In this document: positions 1 through 9,077 of the stretch, piece after piece | Layout of the letters: each line of letters starts with the position of its first letter | Position numbering within the stretch: position 1 is the first letter of the stretch | Source: Actinomycetaceae bacterium | GTDB lineage: Bacteria; Actinomycetota; Actinomycetes; Actinomycetales; Actinomycetaceae | Direction of reading: 5' to 3' | Length of the DNA stretch: 64,000 nucleotides | NCBI GenBank assembly: GCA_030537795.1 | Contig: JAUNVE010000003.1 | Location: 32,713 to 96,712, forward strand | Made by a program: the position numbers and the translations under genes | The notes under the pieces: model-generated | Told to the model about the DNA's origin: nothing | Database searches by the model: none | What the model saw: the letters and a program-made list of their open reading frames with translations, nothing else

Positions 1-501
1 GAGGTCGCCCGTTGGGCCCGGCCAGTAGCCATTGGATTTGCTAGCGCCGCAGAAATCGATACCTACGGTATTAACAGCGCATTACAACTCGCGGGAATCC
101 GTGCCCTCGAAGCTATCGCAGGTGGCGGAACTATTCCCGCCACTATTTTGCTCGACGGCTCCTATGACTGGCTGACTCCCACCGATCAATTACTTGATGA
201 CAACGATATAACAGCCCGTTTCGCCGCCCTCCACAACCCCACTGTGGTGACCCGAGTTAAAGCCGATGCCACTAGTTGCGTGGTCGCCGCCGCATCCGTC
301 ATTGCAAAAGTGAGCCGTGATCATTTGCTGAAAACCATTCCCGATCCCGGATATGGCTGGGCAGCACATAAGGGGTACTCGGCGGCCACCCACCGGCATG
401 CCATTGATGCCCTGGGGCCGCATCCCATGCATAGACTGACATGGAAACTGACGCCCACAAGTGGAAAATCATCCGCTGGAAGAGGCATGATGAGACAGTG
501 A
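1..501 (+). CDS. rnhB: Ribonuclease HII, 5' truncated by window edge
   Basis: Open reading frame from base 1 to a TGA at 499-501; the start lies outside the window. RNase HII cuts the RNA strand of RNA-DNA hybrids, including single ribonucleotides misincorporated during replication. The visible part holds the EIDTYGINSALQLAG segment, the block with AAASVIAKVSRDHL that carries the downstream conserved acidic/lysine region of the family, and the C-terminal HKGYSAATHRHAI...HR motif. The N-terminal DEAGRG-type catalytic acid is missing only because of the window edge. The next gene starts inside the stop codon (GTGA). Confidence 0.93.
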   Translation, partial: EVARWARPVAIGFASAAEIDTYGINSALQLAGIRALEAIAGGGTIPATILLDGSYDWLTPTDQLLDDNDITARFAALHNPTVVTRVKADATSCVVAAASVIAKVSRDHLLKTIPDPGYGWAAHKGYSAATHRHAIDALGPHPMHRLTWKLTPTSGKSSAGRGMMRQ

Positions 502-797
502 CTGGAGATATTGAAGGCTACGAGAATAATCTCGAACTCGATTTGTTTCGCGAGTATCGCGATGTCGTCAAGCTGTTTAACTACGTTGTGGAAACCGAAC
601 GTCGGTTCTACTTATGCAACCAGGTTGATGTGCAAGTTCACCCGGTTGGTAATGACGTATTCTTCGAGCTACGCCTCACCGATGCATGGGTGTGGGATAT
701 CTACCGCTCATCTCGCTTCATTAAATCCGTGCGAATCATGACATTTAAGGATATTAATGTCGAGGAACTTGCCAAGTCTGAACTCGACATTCCCTAA
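498..797 (+). CDS. DUF2469 family small conserved protein
   Basis: About 99 residues, similar to the actinobacterial DUF2469 family (Rv2901c type), which sits beside rnhB in many actinobacteria. Family hallmarks visible: LFREYRDVVKLFNYVVETERRFYLCN, then FFELRLTDAWVWDIYR and VRIMTFKDINVEEL. The GTG at 498 overlaps the rnhB stop (GTGA) and follows a purine-rich stretch (GGAAGAGG, 477-484), so it is preferred to an upstream in-frame ATG at 441 that lies inside rnhB. Function is unknown; the strict pairing with rnhB suggests a nucleic-acid role, which is inference only. Confidence 0.85.
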   Translation: MTGDIEGYENNLELDLFREYRDVVKLFNYVVETERRFYLCNQVDVQVHPVGNDVFFELRLTDAWVWDIYRSSRFIKSVRIMTFKDINVEELAKSELDIP

Positions 798-918
798 AAC
801 AACAGGCTGCGGACACCATGAAATCCACAATGGGCTGATAGGACAGTTATCCACAGCGCCTCGCATCACATTCGAATAGCGAGCGAAGATGAGTCACCGT
901 GTGACCAGGAGGCCACAC

Positions 919-1272
919 ATGGAAACTCGTCAACAACTCGGTCAACTCGGAGAACGCGTCGCCACCGAGCACCTCACCCGAAGTGGGTGGACCATTCTTG
1001 AGCGCAACTACCGACGCAAAGGCGCAGAAATCGATATCGTCGCCGTCGACGATTCTCAGACCACGGTCTTTGTCGAAGTGCGCACTCGTCGCTTTGGCGC
1101 AACCGGCGGATCATTCGAATCCATTACGGCGAAGAAATTCGAACGCATACGCAGAGCCGCCGCCATGTGGCTCGAAGAACAAGCGGATAAACGCCCTGTT
1201 CGTATTGACGCCATCGGGGTGAATATCCGTGGTAATCAGGCCACCATTACACACCGACGAGGAATTGCATGA
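919..1272 (+). CDS. yraN: YraN/UPF0102 family nuclease-fold protein
   Basis: 117-residue protein of the UPF0102 family, a small domain with an endonuclease-like fold. The core E-x-D...E-V pattern is seen as GAEIDIVAVD followed by TVFVEVRTRR, matching the PD-(D/E)XK-like arrangement. The start at 919 is chosen because a strong AGGAGG (907-912) sits 6 bases upstream; an upstream in-frame ATG at 889 would swallow that site. It overlaps comM by ATGA. In many bacteria yraN lies in the rnhB-comM-dprA block, as here. Its cellular function is unsettled. Confidence 0.88.
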   Translation: METRQQLGQLGERVATEHLTRSGWTILERNYRRKGAEIDIVAVDDSQTTVFVEVRTRRFGATGGSFESITAKKFERIRRAAAMWLEEQADKRPVRIDAIGVNIRGNQATITHRRGIA

Positions 1273-2822
1273 ATACCATCCTGGTGCGCACCCTCGCGAT
1301 GGCACTGACCGGACTGGACGCCCACGTCATTTCCGTAGAAACTCACGTAGGCCGCGGGCTCGTTTCATTCAATCTTGTGGGACTTCCCGATGCCTCGGTA
1401 CGCGAAGCCCGTGACCGCGTTCGAGCCGCCCTGCAATCATGCGGTGTTGACTGGTTTGAACGGCGCATTACCATCAATCTTTCACCGGCCGGAATCCCTA
1501 AGAACGGCTCTGCTTTCGACCTAGCCATTGCCGTGGGAATGCTCTGCGCGCACCGACAACTAAAACCCGAATCCACCGCCAACACTGTTTTTATGGCCGA
1601 ACTAGGGCTCGATGGTTCTCTGCGTCCCGTCCGCGGTGTACTCCCGGCCGTCATTGGAGCAGCCAAAGCCGGGATCCACAATGTTGTTGTCGCACAGGAG
1701 GCCGCCGCTGAAGCCGCCCTCGTGCCCGGTATCAGTGTCCGCGGATACCGACACCTGAGCGATCTAGTGCAAGATCTGGGCGGAACTATGCCCGCCGACC
1801 ATATCTCACTTGAGGCATCACCAGTAGCCGAACAACTCCCGCTGGCGGCAGCAGAAATCCCCACCGATCTCGCAGATGTACGGGGACAGAGCTTTGCCGC
1901 TCACGGACTCATTATCGCAGCTGCCGGAGGGCATCATATGCTCATGATGGGTGAACCGGGGGCGGGAAAAACCATGCTGGCTAAAAGACTCCCCACCATT
2001 TTGCCTGACCTGGAAGATGACGACGCCATTGACGTCACTGCAATTCACTCCCTAGCCGGAACCTATCGCCGAAACCAAGGCCTTATTCGCAGACCTCCCA
2101 TACAGGCGCCGCACCATAATGCCACGATGCCTTCCATTATTGGAGGTGGAAGCGGTTTACCCAGCCCCGGAGCCGTTTCACTTGCCCATGCCGGAGTGCT
2201 CTTTCTAGATGAATCTGCCGAATTCGCGCCCTCCGTACTCGATTGTCTTCGTCAACCGCTCGAGAATGGGCATATCACGATTCATCGGGCGCGTGGGCAT
2301 CTTACATACCCGGCGCGATTCCAACTGGTTCTCGCCACCAACCCCTGCCCCTGTGGCCACGCCATCAGTCGACGCAAATCCTGCACCTGTTCTTCCATCC
2401 AACAACGACGCTACCTCAACCGTTTATCCGGGCCGCTTCTGGACCGCATCGATATTCAAGTAACGATGCAGACTCCCACTCCGGCAGCTCTTGCCGAACC
2501 GCCTCCATATACCTCTGCGCAGGCGCGTGACATCGTGGAAGTCGCCCGTCAACGAGCGCGGATCCGGTGGGAAAACCACCCCTGGTCGCTTAATGCGCAT
2601 GCGCCGTCGGCCGCCATCCGCGATTTAATCACCGAGCTTCCCACCGTCATTAGCGACACCCTTAACGACGCCGTTAATAATGGCGTACTCAGCTTGCGCG
2701 GTGCCGACAGAGTGCTTCGCATAGCTCTCACCATCGCGGATATGCGTGAGGCCACCATGACGCTCAATGACCTAACTTCCGCTCTCCAATACCGAAATGG
2801 AACCGACCATGCATCATATTGA
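1269..2822 (+). CDS. comM: ComM/YifB-type Mg-chelatase-like AAA+ ATPase
   Basis: 517 residues, usual for the family. Layout: N-terminal LonC-like (ChlI) domain to about residue 190, Walker A GEPGAGKT at 228-235, Walker B LFLDESAEF in the middle, a cysteine cluster CPCG...CTC near 360-375, and a C-terminal Mg_chelatase_C domain. ComM homologues act as a hexameric helicase promoting branch migration during natural transformation, although the gene is widespread in bacteria not known to be transformable. The ATG overlaps the yraN stop and the 3' end overlaps dprA, so yraN-comM-dprA-xerC read as one operon. Confidence 0.93.
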   Translation: MNTILVRTLAMALTGLDAHVISVETHVGRGLVSFNLVGLPDASVREARDRVRAALQSCGVDWFERRITINLSPAGIPKNGSAFDLAIAVGMLCAHRQLKPESTANTVFMAELGLDGSLRPVRGVLPAVIGAAKAGIHNVVVAQEAAAEAALVPGISVRGYRHLSDLVQDLGGTMPADHISLEASPVAEQLPLAAAEIPTDLADVRGQSFAAHGLIIAAAGGHHMLMMGEPGAGKTMLAKRLPTILPDLEDDDAIDVTAIHSLAGTYRRNQGLIRRPPIQAPHHNATMPSIIGGGSGLPSPGAVSLAHAGVLFLDESAEFAPSVLDCLRQPLENGHITIHRARGHLTYPARFQLVLATNPCPCGHAISRRKSCTCSSIQQRRYLNRLSGPLLDRIDIQVTMQTPTPAALAEPPPYTSAQARDIVEVARQRARIRWENHPWSLNAHAPSAAIRDLITELPTVISDTLNDAVNNGVLSLRGADRVLRIALTIADMREATMTLNDLTSALQYRNGTDHASY

Positions 2823-3963
2823 CCTCACCGATCCGCGCGATGTTGCCTGCGCCTGGAGTGCAATCGTTGAACCCGGAGATGAAGCGGCCGCTATCCTTCG
2901 CGAACATCTCGGCGCTGCAGAAGCCCTCGAGTGGCTTCTGGCCCATCCTGATCCCACCGCCTTGCCACGCGCACTGCGTGTCAATGCGCAAGGAGAACCG
3001 CGACCGTGGGTTCGAGCTATTGAACGATGGATGCCGCGCATCGACTCTCTCAACGTGCAGCGGGACCTAGAAATCCTCTCCAAAGTCGACGGTCACGTTC
3101 TGTATCCCGGGCACCCCCACTGGCCGAAGGAACTCAACGACCTGGGATTGGGCACACCTCCGGCGCTATGGATTCGCGGTACTATCGGCGACTCACCTCG
3201 TATAGGAATCGTCGGAGCCCGAGCAGCCTCTGCTATGGGAACCAGTATTGCCCGGGATTTCGCTTGGGAATTGGCTCGCGACGGAATAGATATCGTTTCC
3301 GGCGGAGCCTTCGGTATCGATGCTGCTGCCCACCGCGGCGCCCTCACCCAAGGACGCACCATAGCTTTGATGGCTGGTGGAGTGGCCAATCTCTATCCCA
3401 TCGCCCACCTCGACCTGTTTGATGACATCATCGAAAACGGTGCCATTATCTCGGAATCACCGCCGCTATGGAGGCCGGCACGATGGCGCTTCCTGGCACG
3501 TAACAGACTCATCGCAGCACTATCCCACGCCTGCATCGTGGTGGAAGCAAATTCGAGATCTGGCGCTCTCGCCACCATTCGCCGAGCCATTGATCTCAAC
3601 CGTCCGGTCGGTGCCGTCCCAGGGCCTATTACCTCTCAAACATCCAGTGGATGTCATCACATCATTCGTCAGGGAGCCACCCTCATCTCGAGTGCCACCG
3701 AAGCACGTGAACTCATTGACGATGTCGGAGCCCACCTATTTGACCTCGACCAACCGAATATCTCCGGCGGATCTGAAGCCTGGAGAAGCTTGAACGCTAC
3801 GCAAAAACGCATCTGGGACGCCCTCCCTGCAAAAGCCGCCACCACCGCCGTGAAAATCGCCCGCATCGCGGGGCTGAGCTGCCATGAAGTAACCAGCGAG
3901 TTAGCTACACTGACGGTGAAAGGGCTGATCCGCATAGACGGAGAGCACATCAGACGCGCATGA
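2797..3963 (+). CDS. dprA: DNA processing protein DprA
   Basis: 388 residues. DprA binds incoming single-stranded DNA and loads RecA in transformation. The Rossmann-like domain is clear: IGIVGARAAS (136-145), SGGAFGIDAAAH (168-179), RFLARNRLIA (231-240), then SGALATIRRA and VPGPITSQTSSG. A C-terminal winged-helix (DML1-like) stretch covers about residues 325-388. It overlaps comM by 26 bp if the first ATG is used; a second ATG four codons later is equally possible, and neither has a strong ribosome binding site, which fits coupling to comM translation. It overlaps xerC by ATGA. Confidence 0.94.
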   Translation: MEPTMHHIDLTDPRDVACAWSAIVEPGDEAAAILREHLGAAEALEWLLAHPDPTALPRALRVNAQGEPRPWVRAIERWMPRIDSLNVQRDLEILSKVDGHVLYPGHPHWPKELNDLGLGTPPALWIRGTIGDSPRIGIVGARAASAMGTSIARDFAWELARDGIDIVSGGAFGIDAAAHRGALTQGRTIALMAGGVANLYPIAHLDLFDDIIENGAIISESPPLWRPARWRFLARNRLIAALSHACIVVEANSRSGALATIRRAIDLNRPVGAVPGPITSQTSSGCHHIIRQGATLISSATEARELIDDVGAHLFDLDQPNISGGSEAWRSLNATQKRIWDALPAKAATTAVKIARIAGLSCHEVTSELATLTVKGLIRIDGEHIRRA

Positions 3964-4895
3964 GTAGAACTGAGGAGATCGTGGACATCGCAGAATCCAC
4001 CCGAGCCCTCATTGACTCGTGGGTGGAGTACCTGACGTATTCTCGGGGGTTTTCCGACCACACCGTCAGAGCCTACCGGTCTGATGCAACAGATTGTCTT
4101 GGCTTCATCTTCGGTACCGATGAATTCGCAGCTGCGGATCTCACACCGCGTAACTTCCGCGCCTGGCTTGGAAGTCGCGCACGCGCCGGCGAGTCGAGAG
4201 CCAGCTTGGCTCGATACGCCGCCTCAGTTCGGTTACTGGGACAGTGGCTTGCCCGCGAAAAAATTGTCGAAACCGATCCGACCCTGAAACTACGCAGTGC
4301 ACCCGTTGACCAGAATTTGCCGCGTACGCTGACAACAGAACAAATCACTGCGCTTTTTCAGCAGCTACGCGAAAACGCCGCCAACGGAAATCCCGCAGAC
4401 CAACGCGATTGGGCTATGTTCGAAATCCTATACGCTGCCGGAATCCGCGTCGGAGAACTCGTTGCCCTGAGCGTAGGTGACCTCGACCGCACTCAGCGCA
4501 CCATGCGGGTGCAAGGTAAAGGTAATAAACAACGGGTCGTTCCCTACGGAGTGCCCGCTGCCCAAGCAGTCGAAACGTGGTTGGACAGTGGGCGTCCGCA
4601 ACTGATGACAGCAGAATCCGCGGACGCCCTCTTCCTCGGAATTCGCGGAAAACCCATCAATCCGCGCACGGTGCGTCAACGCCTGGAACGAGCCTGTGCA
4701 CTGGCGGGAGTACCGATCCTCAGCCCGCATGGGCTCCGCCACTGCGCGGCTACGCATATGCTCGAAGGAGGCGCCGACCTGCGAGCAGTACAAGACCTAC
4801 TGGGACACTCCTCGCTGGCCACCACCCAGCGATATACGCATGTGGATTCGGCGCGACTATCGGCCATTATGCGTCAGGCTCATCCCAGGGCTTGA
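3960..4895 (+). CDS. xerC: Tyrosine recombinase XerC
   Basis: 311 residues, typical size for Xer. N-terminal SAM-like core-binding domain (residues about 15-105) and catalytic domain with the complete set of residues: R163 (GIRVGEL), K187 (GKGNK), H257-x-x-R260 (PHGLRHCAATH), H283 (LGHSS) and nucleophile Y292 (RYTHVD). Xer recombinases resolve chromosome dimers at dif. The location behind dprA and the ATGA overlap argue for the housekeeping XerC and not a phage integrase. The 3' end overlaps the convergent M23 gene by 29 bp. Confidence 0.93.
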   Translation: MSRTEEIVDIAESTRALIDSWVEYLTYSRGFSDHTVRAYRSDATDCLGFIFGTDEFAAADLTPRNFRAWLGSRARAGESRASLARYAASVRLLGQWLAREKIVETDPTLKLRSAPVDQNLPRTLTTEQITALFQQLRENAANGNPADQRDWAMFEILYAAGIRVGELVALSVGDLDRTQRTMRVQGKGNKQRVVPYGVPAAQAVETWLDSGRPQLMTAESADALFLGIRGKPINPRTVRQRLERACALAGVPILSPHGLRHCAATHMLEGGADLRAVQDLLGHSSLATTQRYTHVDSARLSAIMRQAHPRA

Positions 4896-5427
4896 GGACG
4901 GGTTCGCCAAACAGCAACACGATGGGATTGAGATACCGATCTCGGTTCACTTTTACGCCCCAGTGCAAGCAATCTTTTTCATGCCCGGCCTCCAAAATCC
5001 CCACCACACTACCTTGAGACACGAAATCATTTTTCTGTACCTGCGGTTTGACCGGTTCAAATGTGGTTCGTAATCCGTCGCCATGACGGATAGATATAAC
5101 GTTCCGGCCAGCCAGAGGGCCAGCGTATATGACCGTTCCCGCTCGCGGGGAGCGCACGGCAGTGCCCACACCCGGACATACATCAACCCCTCGATGTCCT
5201 GCCTGCCATCGTACGTGGGGCGGGTCGAATTTGCGTCCGATAGTCAGTGGCAGAGGGACGGGAGAATCCCATGATTCACTGGAAGCTACCGCTGATGTTG
5301 ACTGCATTAAAGAGGCGGGTGGGCAACGACTGGGTACGGTTGGTTGTCCTGGTATGCAGCCAGAGACTGGTGCCATGGTAGCGATTACGGCAATAAACAA
5401 TGCCAGCAGAGCTTTCTTTGCTTTCAT
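4867..5427 (-). CDS. Exported M23-family (LytM) peptidase-like protein, ligand substituted
   Basis: 186 residues. An N-terminal basic and hydrophobic stretch ends in a lipobox-like VSGC at residues 21-24, suggesting a lipoprotein or a secreted protein. The LytM fold follows: HRGVDV (first zinc His and Asp), then GTVIYAGPLAGRNVISIRHGDGLRTTFEPV, and LHWGVK near the end. In active M23 enzymes the last motif is usually H-x-H; here the first of these is Cys (DCLHWG). Actinobacterial M23 proteins with a CLHWG motif are known to me as a subgroup, so this may be a non-catalytic or altered member that binds peptidoglycan or activates an amidase. Convergent with xerC, divergent from rpsB. Confidence 0.8.
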   Translation of the reverse strand: MKAKKALLALFIAVIATMAPVSGCIPGQPTVPSRCPPASLMQSTSAVASSESWDSPVPLPLTIGRKFDPPHVRWQAGHRGVDVCPGVGTAVRSPRAGTVIYAGPLAGRNVISIRHGDGLRTTFEPVKPQVQKNDFVSQGSVVGILEAGHEKDCLHWGVKVNRDRYLNPIVLLFGEPVLKPWDEPDA

Positions 5428-5478
5428 AGCTTCACGTTAAAGTCGAGAAACAGCCACGGATAACGATTGGGTTGTTGC

Positions 5479-5503
5479 TGTGGATAACGGTGGGTGTGGA
5501 TAG
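5479..5503 (+). promoter_or_regulatory. Two DnaA-box-like 9-mers upstream of rpsB
   Basis: TGTGGATAA at 5479-5487 (complement of the consensus TTATCCACA) and TGTGGATAG at 5495-5503 lie 16 bp apart, just ahead of the predicted rpsB -35 element and in the divergent space to the M23 gene. Could be DnaA-dependent control of the rpsB promoter or chance; the sequence alone cannot decide. Confidence 0.35.
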
Positions 5504-5512
5504 CGACTGGAA

Positions 5513-5541
5513 TTCACACCACCGGGGCGATCAGGTAGAAT
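5513..5541 (+). promoter_or_regulatory. Predicted rpsB-tsf promoter
   Basis: TTCACA (5513-5518) and TAGAAT (5536-5541) separated by 17 bases match a sigma-70/SigA-type promoter and point to the rpsB operon. The transcript would start near 5548 and carry a leader of about 200 nt. Confidence 0.55.
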
Positions 5542-5547
5542 CAACGC

Positions 5548-5748
5548 GGCACTTCATAAGAAGTGACTATCGCGCGTCTTTTCCGACTGCTTGGGCAGTC
5601 GGGGATAGTCAGCACCAGTCCCTTCCCGGCAGGAGAGGGCGCTGACACCAAGGCGCTAGGGCCGCAAGGCAATAAGAACTGAAATTTGAGTAGCGCTACC
5701 GCGGTGGCCTACTCCAACCTGGGTGCGCGAGCACCGGAAGGACACATC
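5548..5748 (+). promoter_or_regulatory. Long structured leader of rpsB mRNA
   Basis: About 200 nt without a gene between the predicted promoter and the rpsB start. It contains a perfect 8-bp stem with a TTGG loop at 5583-5602 (CCGACTGC/GCAGTCGG) and further G/C-rich self-complementary stretches. No T run follows the stem, so it is not an intrinsic terminator. Autoregulatory leaders that bind S2 are known in other bacteria; a similar role here is inference. Confidence 0.45.
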
Positions 5749-6753
5749 ATGGCAATTGTCACAATGCGTCAGCTCCTTGAAAGTGGCGTTCACTTCGGAC
5801 ACCAGACAAGGCGTTGGAATCCGAAGATGAAACGCTTCATCTTGACCGAACGTAACGGCATTTACATTATCGACCTGCAGCAAACTGTTGCTGACATTGA
5901 TGTCGCCTACGACTTTGTTAAAGAAACCGTGGCACACGGGGGCAATATTCTTTTTGTCGGCACCAAGAAGCAGGCGCAGGAAGCCGTTGAAGAGCAGGCG
6001 CAGCGCGTGGGAATGCCCTACGTTAACCACCGTTGGCTCGGCGGTATGCTGACCAACTTCCAAACCGTCTCAAAGCGTATTCAGCGCATGAAAGAACTTG
6101 AGCAGATCGACTTCGATGACGTGGCATCATCTGGCCGCACAAAGAAGGAACTGCTTATGATGCGCCGTGAAAAAGATAAGCTTGAGCGCAGTCTCGGTGG
6201 GATCCGCGACATGTACAAGGTTCCGTCAGCCGTGTGGATCGTAGACACCAAGAAGGAACATCTGGCCATCGCCGAAGCCAAGAAACTTGGCATTCCCGTC
6301 ATCGCCATCCTCGATACCAACTGCGACCCCGATGAAGTTGAATACGGCATCCCGGGCAATGACGACGCAATTCGCGCCGTCGCGCTGTTGACCCGCGTAG
6401 TCGCGGACGCCTGTGCAGCTGGTCTTCTGGCCCGCACCGAGCGTCGTCAGCGCAGCGGCCAGGAAGAGAACGTCGCTGCCGAACCGATGGCGGAGTGGGA
6501 GCGCGAATTACTGGAAAATGCCGAGGCCCAGGCCGAAGAAGGCGAACAGAAGCAAACCGATAATAAGGCGTCTTCTGCCGAGGAAAAGCCTGCGGAGGAA
6601 CAATCCGAGGTGAAGGCAGAAGAACAAGCTACGGAAAAACCCGCCGAAAAGACGGACGAAAAGCCGGCGGCAAATGAGACCTCCGAAGCGGAAGAAGCAA
6701 AAGAAGCGGAAGAAAAACCGGCTGCAGATGAGCCGGCTGAAGAGCAAAAATAA
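5749..6753 (+). CDS. rpsB: 30S ribosomal protein S2 with acidic C-terminal extension
   Basis: 334 residues. The S2 core is clear: [50 protein letters not shown], and the [12 protein letters not shown] segment. S2 joins the small subunit late and helps bind S1. The core ends near residue 250; a tail of about 70 residues rich in Glu, Lys and Ala follows (repeated KPAEE/AEEKPA units), making the protein longer than the usual 250-280. The ATG at 5749 has GGAAGGA at 5736-5742; an upstream in-frame codon at 5686 has none. tsf follows after 42 bp. Confidence 0.97.
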   Translation: MAIVTMRQLLESGVHFGHQTRRWNPKMKRFILTERNGIYIIDLQQTVADIDVAYDFVKETVAHGGNILFVGTKKQAQEAVEEQAQRVGMPYVNHRWLGGMLTNFQTVSKRIQRMKELEQIDFDDVASSGRTKKELLMMRREKDKLERSLGGIRDMYKVPSAVWIVDTKKEHLAIAEAKKLGIPVIAILDTNCDPDEVEYGIPGNDDAIRAVALLTRVVADACAAGLLARTERRQRSGQEENVAAEPMAEWERELLENAEAQAEEGEQKQTDNKASSAEEKPAEEQSEVKAEEQATEKPAEKTDEKPAANETSEAEEAKEAEEKPAADEPAEEQK

Positions 6754-6795
6754 CCGGCCGCACTAGCAACATACTTTGAGGGAATAGGACAGAAT

Positions 6796-7626
6796 ATGGC
6801 GAACTACACCGCCGCTGATGTAAAGGCTCTGCGTGAAAAAACTGGCGCGGGCATGATGGATGTTAAAAAGGCTTTGGACGAGGCCGACGGCAACCAGGAA
6901 AAGGCTTTGGAGATTATTCGTCTCTCCGGTCTGAAGTCGCTGTCAAAGCGTGAGGGTCGTACGGCCTCCGCCGGATTGATTGCCGGTCGCGTAATCGATG
7001 CCACCGTGGGAGTCATGGTTGAAGTGAACTCCGAAACCGATTTTGTAGCGAAGAATGATAAGTTCATTGCTTTTGCTGACCAGGTTCTGGAAGCCGCTAT
7101 CGAGTCAAAAGCTACCGATACCGATACGCTTTTGGCAGCCAAGGCCGAAGACGGCACGGTGTCGGATCTCGTGAATTCAATGGCCGCCATGATTGGCGAA
7201 AAGATTGAGGTACGCCGCGTTGTGCGCGTGGAGGGCGAAAACGTAGCGCTCTACCTGCACCAGACCTCCGCTGATCTGCCCGCGCAGGTCGGCGTGCTGG
7301 TGGCAACGGATCAGGCTGGTGCCCAGGTGGCTCGCGATATTGCGATGCATGTTGCCGCCTTCCAGCCGGACTTCCTCGACCGTGATTCCATCCCAGCCGA
7401 CGTGCTAGAGAAGGAACGCGATACACTGACCAAGCTCACGCTATCCGAAGGCAAGCCGGAGAAAATTGTTCCGAAGATCGTCGAAGGGCGTTTGAATTCT
7501 TTCTACCAGGAAAATTGTCTGGTGGATCAGGATTTTGCTCGTGATCCGTCCAAGACTGTCGGCGCAGTATTGAAGGAAGCAGACGCGAAGGTTACGGCCT
7601 TCGAACGCATTCAGGTCGGCGCTTAA
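6796..7626 (+). CDS. tsf: Elongation factor Ts
   Basis: 276 residues, usual length. EF-Ts is the nucleotide exchange factor for EF-Tu. N-terminal UBA-like domain (VKALREKTGAGMMDVKKAL) and the TDFVAKND motif that contacts EF-Tu are intact, followed by two core subdomains (MHVAAFQPDFL and the FYQENCLVDQDF segment). Co-transcribed with rpsB and followed by an intrinsic terminator hairpin. Confidence 0.98.
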   Translation: MANYTAADVKALREKTGAGMMDVKKALDEADGNQEKALEIIRLSGLKSLSKREGRTASAGLIAGRVIDATVGVMVEVNSETDFVAKNDKFIAFADQVLEAAIESKATDTDTLLAAKAEDGTVSDLVNSMAAMIGEKIEVRRVVRVEGENVALYLHQTSADLPAQVGVLVATDQAGAQVARDIAMHVAAFQPDFLDRDSIPADVLEKERDTLTKLTLSEGKPEKIVPKIVEGRLNSFYQENCLVDQDFARDPSKTVGAVLKEADAKVTAFERIQVGA

Positions 7627-7637
7627 TTACGTGATCA

Positions 7638-7670
7638 GTGGCCCCGTCTCGGTGATAGAGGCGGGGCCAC
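7638..7670 (+). terminator. Terminator hairpin after tsf
   Basis: 13-bp arms GTGGCCCCGTCTC (7638-7650) and GAGGCGGGGCCAC (7658-7670) pair with one G-U, loop of 7. No long T run follows, as is common for actinobacterial terminators. Confidence 0.75.
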
Positions 7671-7754
7671 AATTGCGCAAGCTGACATGATGAGAGGGTA
7701 CGATTGGGAGAGGGCGCGCCTGATACGGCGGTTCGCGAAAGAGCAGGAGATGAG

Positions 7755-8507
7755 ATGACTGACACTGGCAAACGCAATCGGCGAGTGCTACTCAAACTAT
7801 CGGGCGAGGTTTTTGGCGGCGGAAAAATAGGTTTGGACCCGACGGTGGTCGCATCGATTGCGCGGGAGATTGCAGAGGCCGTGCGTCAGGGGATACAGGT
7901 TGCGATCGTCGTCGGAGGCGGTAACTTCTTCCGCGGCGCGCAGTTATCTCAGCACGGTCTTGATCGAGCGCGGGCAGACTATATGGGCATGCTGGGAACG
8001 GTCATGAACGCCCTGGCGCTACAAGATTTTTTGGAACAGGAGGGCGTCACGACGCGCGTTCAGTCGGCCATTACCATGCGACAGGTGGCTGAACCCTATG
8101 TTCCCCTGAAAGCTATTCGTCATTTGGAGAAGGGCCGCGTAGTCGTATTCGGTGCCGGCGCCGGGCTACCGTATTTTTCCACGGATACGGTATCGGCGCA
8201 AAGAGCCTTGGAAACGCGCTGTTCTGAAGTGCTGGTGGCAAAAAATGGCGTAGACGGGATTTACACGGATGATCCGAATAAGAATCCCAATGCCCAGAAA
8301 ATCGACTTCATTACCTACGCGGATGCGCTCGTGCGTGGGCTTCGAGTCGTCGATGCGGCGGCGTTTTCGCTGTGTCAAGATAATCATTTGAATATGCGGG
8401 TTTTCGGTATGAATGAACCCGGCAACGTGACGGCGGCTCTTCTCGGGGACAAGATCGGCACGTTGGTGTCGACATCGAATCAAACAGAGGAGACTAATAA
8501 TGATTGA
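7755..8507 (+). CDS. pyrH: UMP kinase
   Basis: 250 residues. Amino-acid-kinase fold: [11 protein letters not shown] at the N-terminus, [10 protein letters not shown] (phosphate binding), [16 protein letters not shown], then [19 protein letters not shown] and [12 protein letters not shown]. Makes UDP from UMP as a hexamer controlled by GTP and UTP. The ATG at 7755 has AGGAG (7745-7749) at good spacing; an upstream GTG-type start at 7704 is not needed. Overlaps frr by 8 bp. Confidence 0.96.
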   Translation: MTDTGKRNRRVLLKLSGEVFGGGKIGLDPTVVASIAREIAEAVRQGIQVAIVVGGGNFFRGAQLSQHGLDRARADYMGMLGTVMNALALQDFLEQEGVTTRVQSAITMRQVAEPYVPLKAIRHLEKGRVVVFGAGAGLPYFSTDTVSAQRALETRCSEVLVAKNGVDGIYTDDPNKNPNAQKIDFITYADALVRGLRVVDAAAFSLCQDNHLNMRVFGMNEPGNVTAALLGDKIGTLVSTSNQTEETNND

Positions 8508-9057
8508 GGACGCACTACTCACTGCCGAAGACGGCATGGAGAAGGCTGTTACAGCGACTCGCAAAGAGTTCGGCAATATTCGCACGGGTCGCGCTAATCC
8601 AGAAATGTTCAACTCTCTACTGGTGGAATACTACGGAGCTGCCACTCCGCTTCAACAGCTGGCATCGATTCAGATTCCCGAAGCTCGAATGGTACTGATC
8701 AGCCCGTATGATCGCGGCGCGGTACAGGAGATCATCAAGGCGATTCGCGATGCTGATCTCGGCATTAACCCCACCGATGATGGCAACGTTATTCGGTGTA
8801 CCCTTCCGGCTTTAACTGAAGAGCGCCGAAAGGACTACGTGAAACAAGCTCGCCAACGGGCGGAAGAGGGACGAATTTCGATCCGCAATGATCGACGCAA
8901 AGCGAAGGAAGAACTCGACCGCATTAAGAAAGATGGCGACGCCGGCGAAGATGAAGTCGAACGGGCTGAAAAGGAACTTGAAGCGCTAACCAAGTCCTAT
9001 GTAGATAAAGTCGACGCACTGCTTGCTGAGAAGGAAGATGACTTGATGACGGTCTAG
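8500..9057 (+). CDS. frr: Ribosome recycling factor
   Basis: 185 residues, the standard length. RRF splits post-termination ribosomes with EF-G. Typical segments: [75 protein letters not shown] and the long C-terminal helix. Starts inside the end of pyrH and is likely coupled to it. Confidence 0.98.
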   Translation: MIEDALLTAEDGMEKAVTATRKEFGNIRTGRANPEMFNSLLVEYYGAATPLQQLASIQIPEARMVLISPYDRGAVQEIIKAIRDADLGINPTDDGNVIRCTLPALTEERRKDYVKQARQRAEEGRISIRNDRRKAKEELDRIKKDGDAGEDEVERAEKELEALTKSYVDKVDALLAEKEDDLMTV

Positions 9058-9077
9058 CACCGTTAGAGAAGTTCACT

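Noticed and set aside
3960..4895. Phage or island integrase
   Set aside because: Position after dprA, size and sequence fit housekeeping XerC; no att repeats or phage genes nearby.
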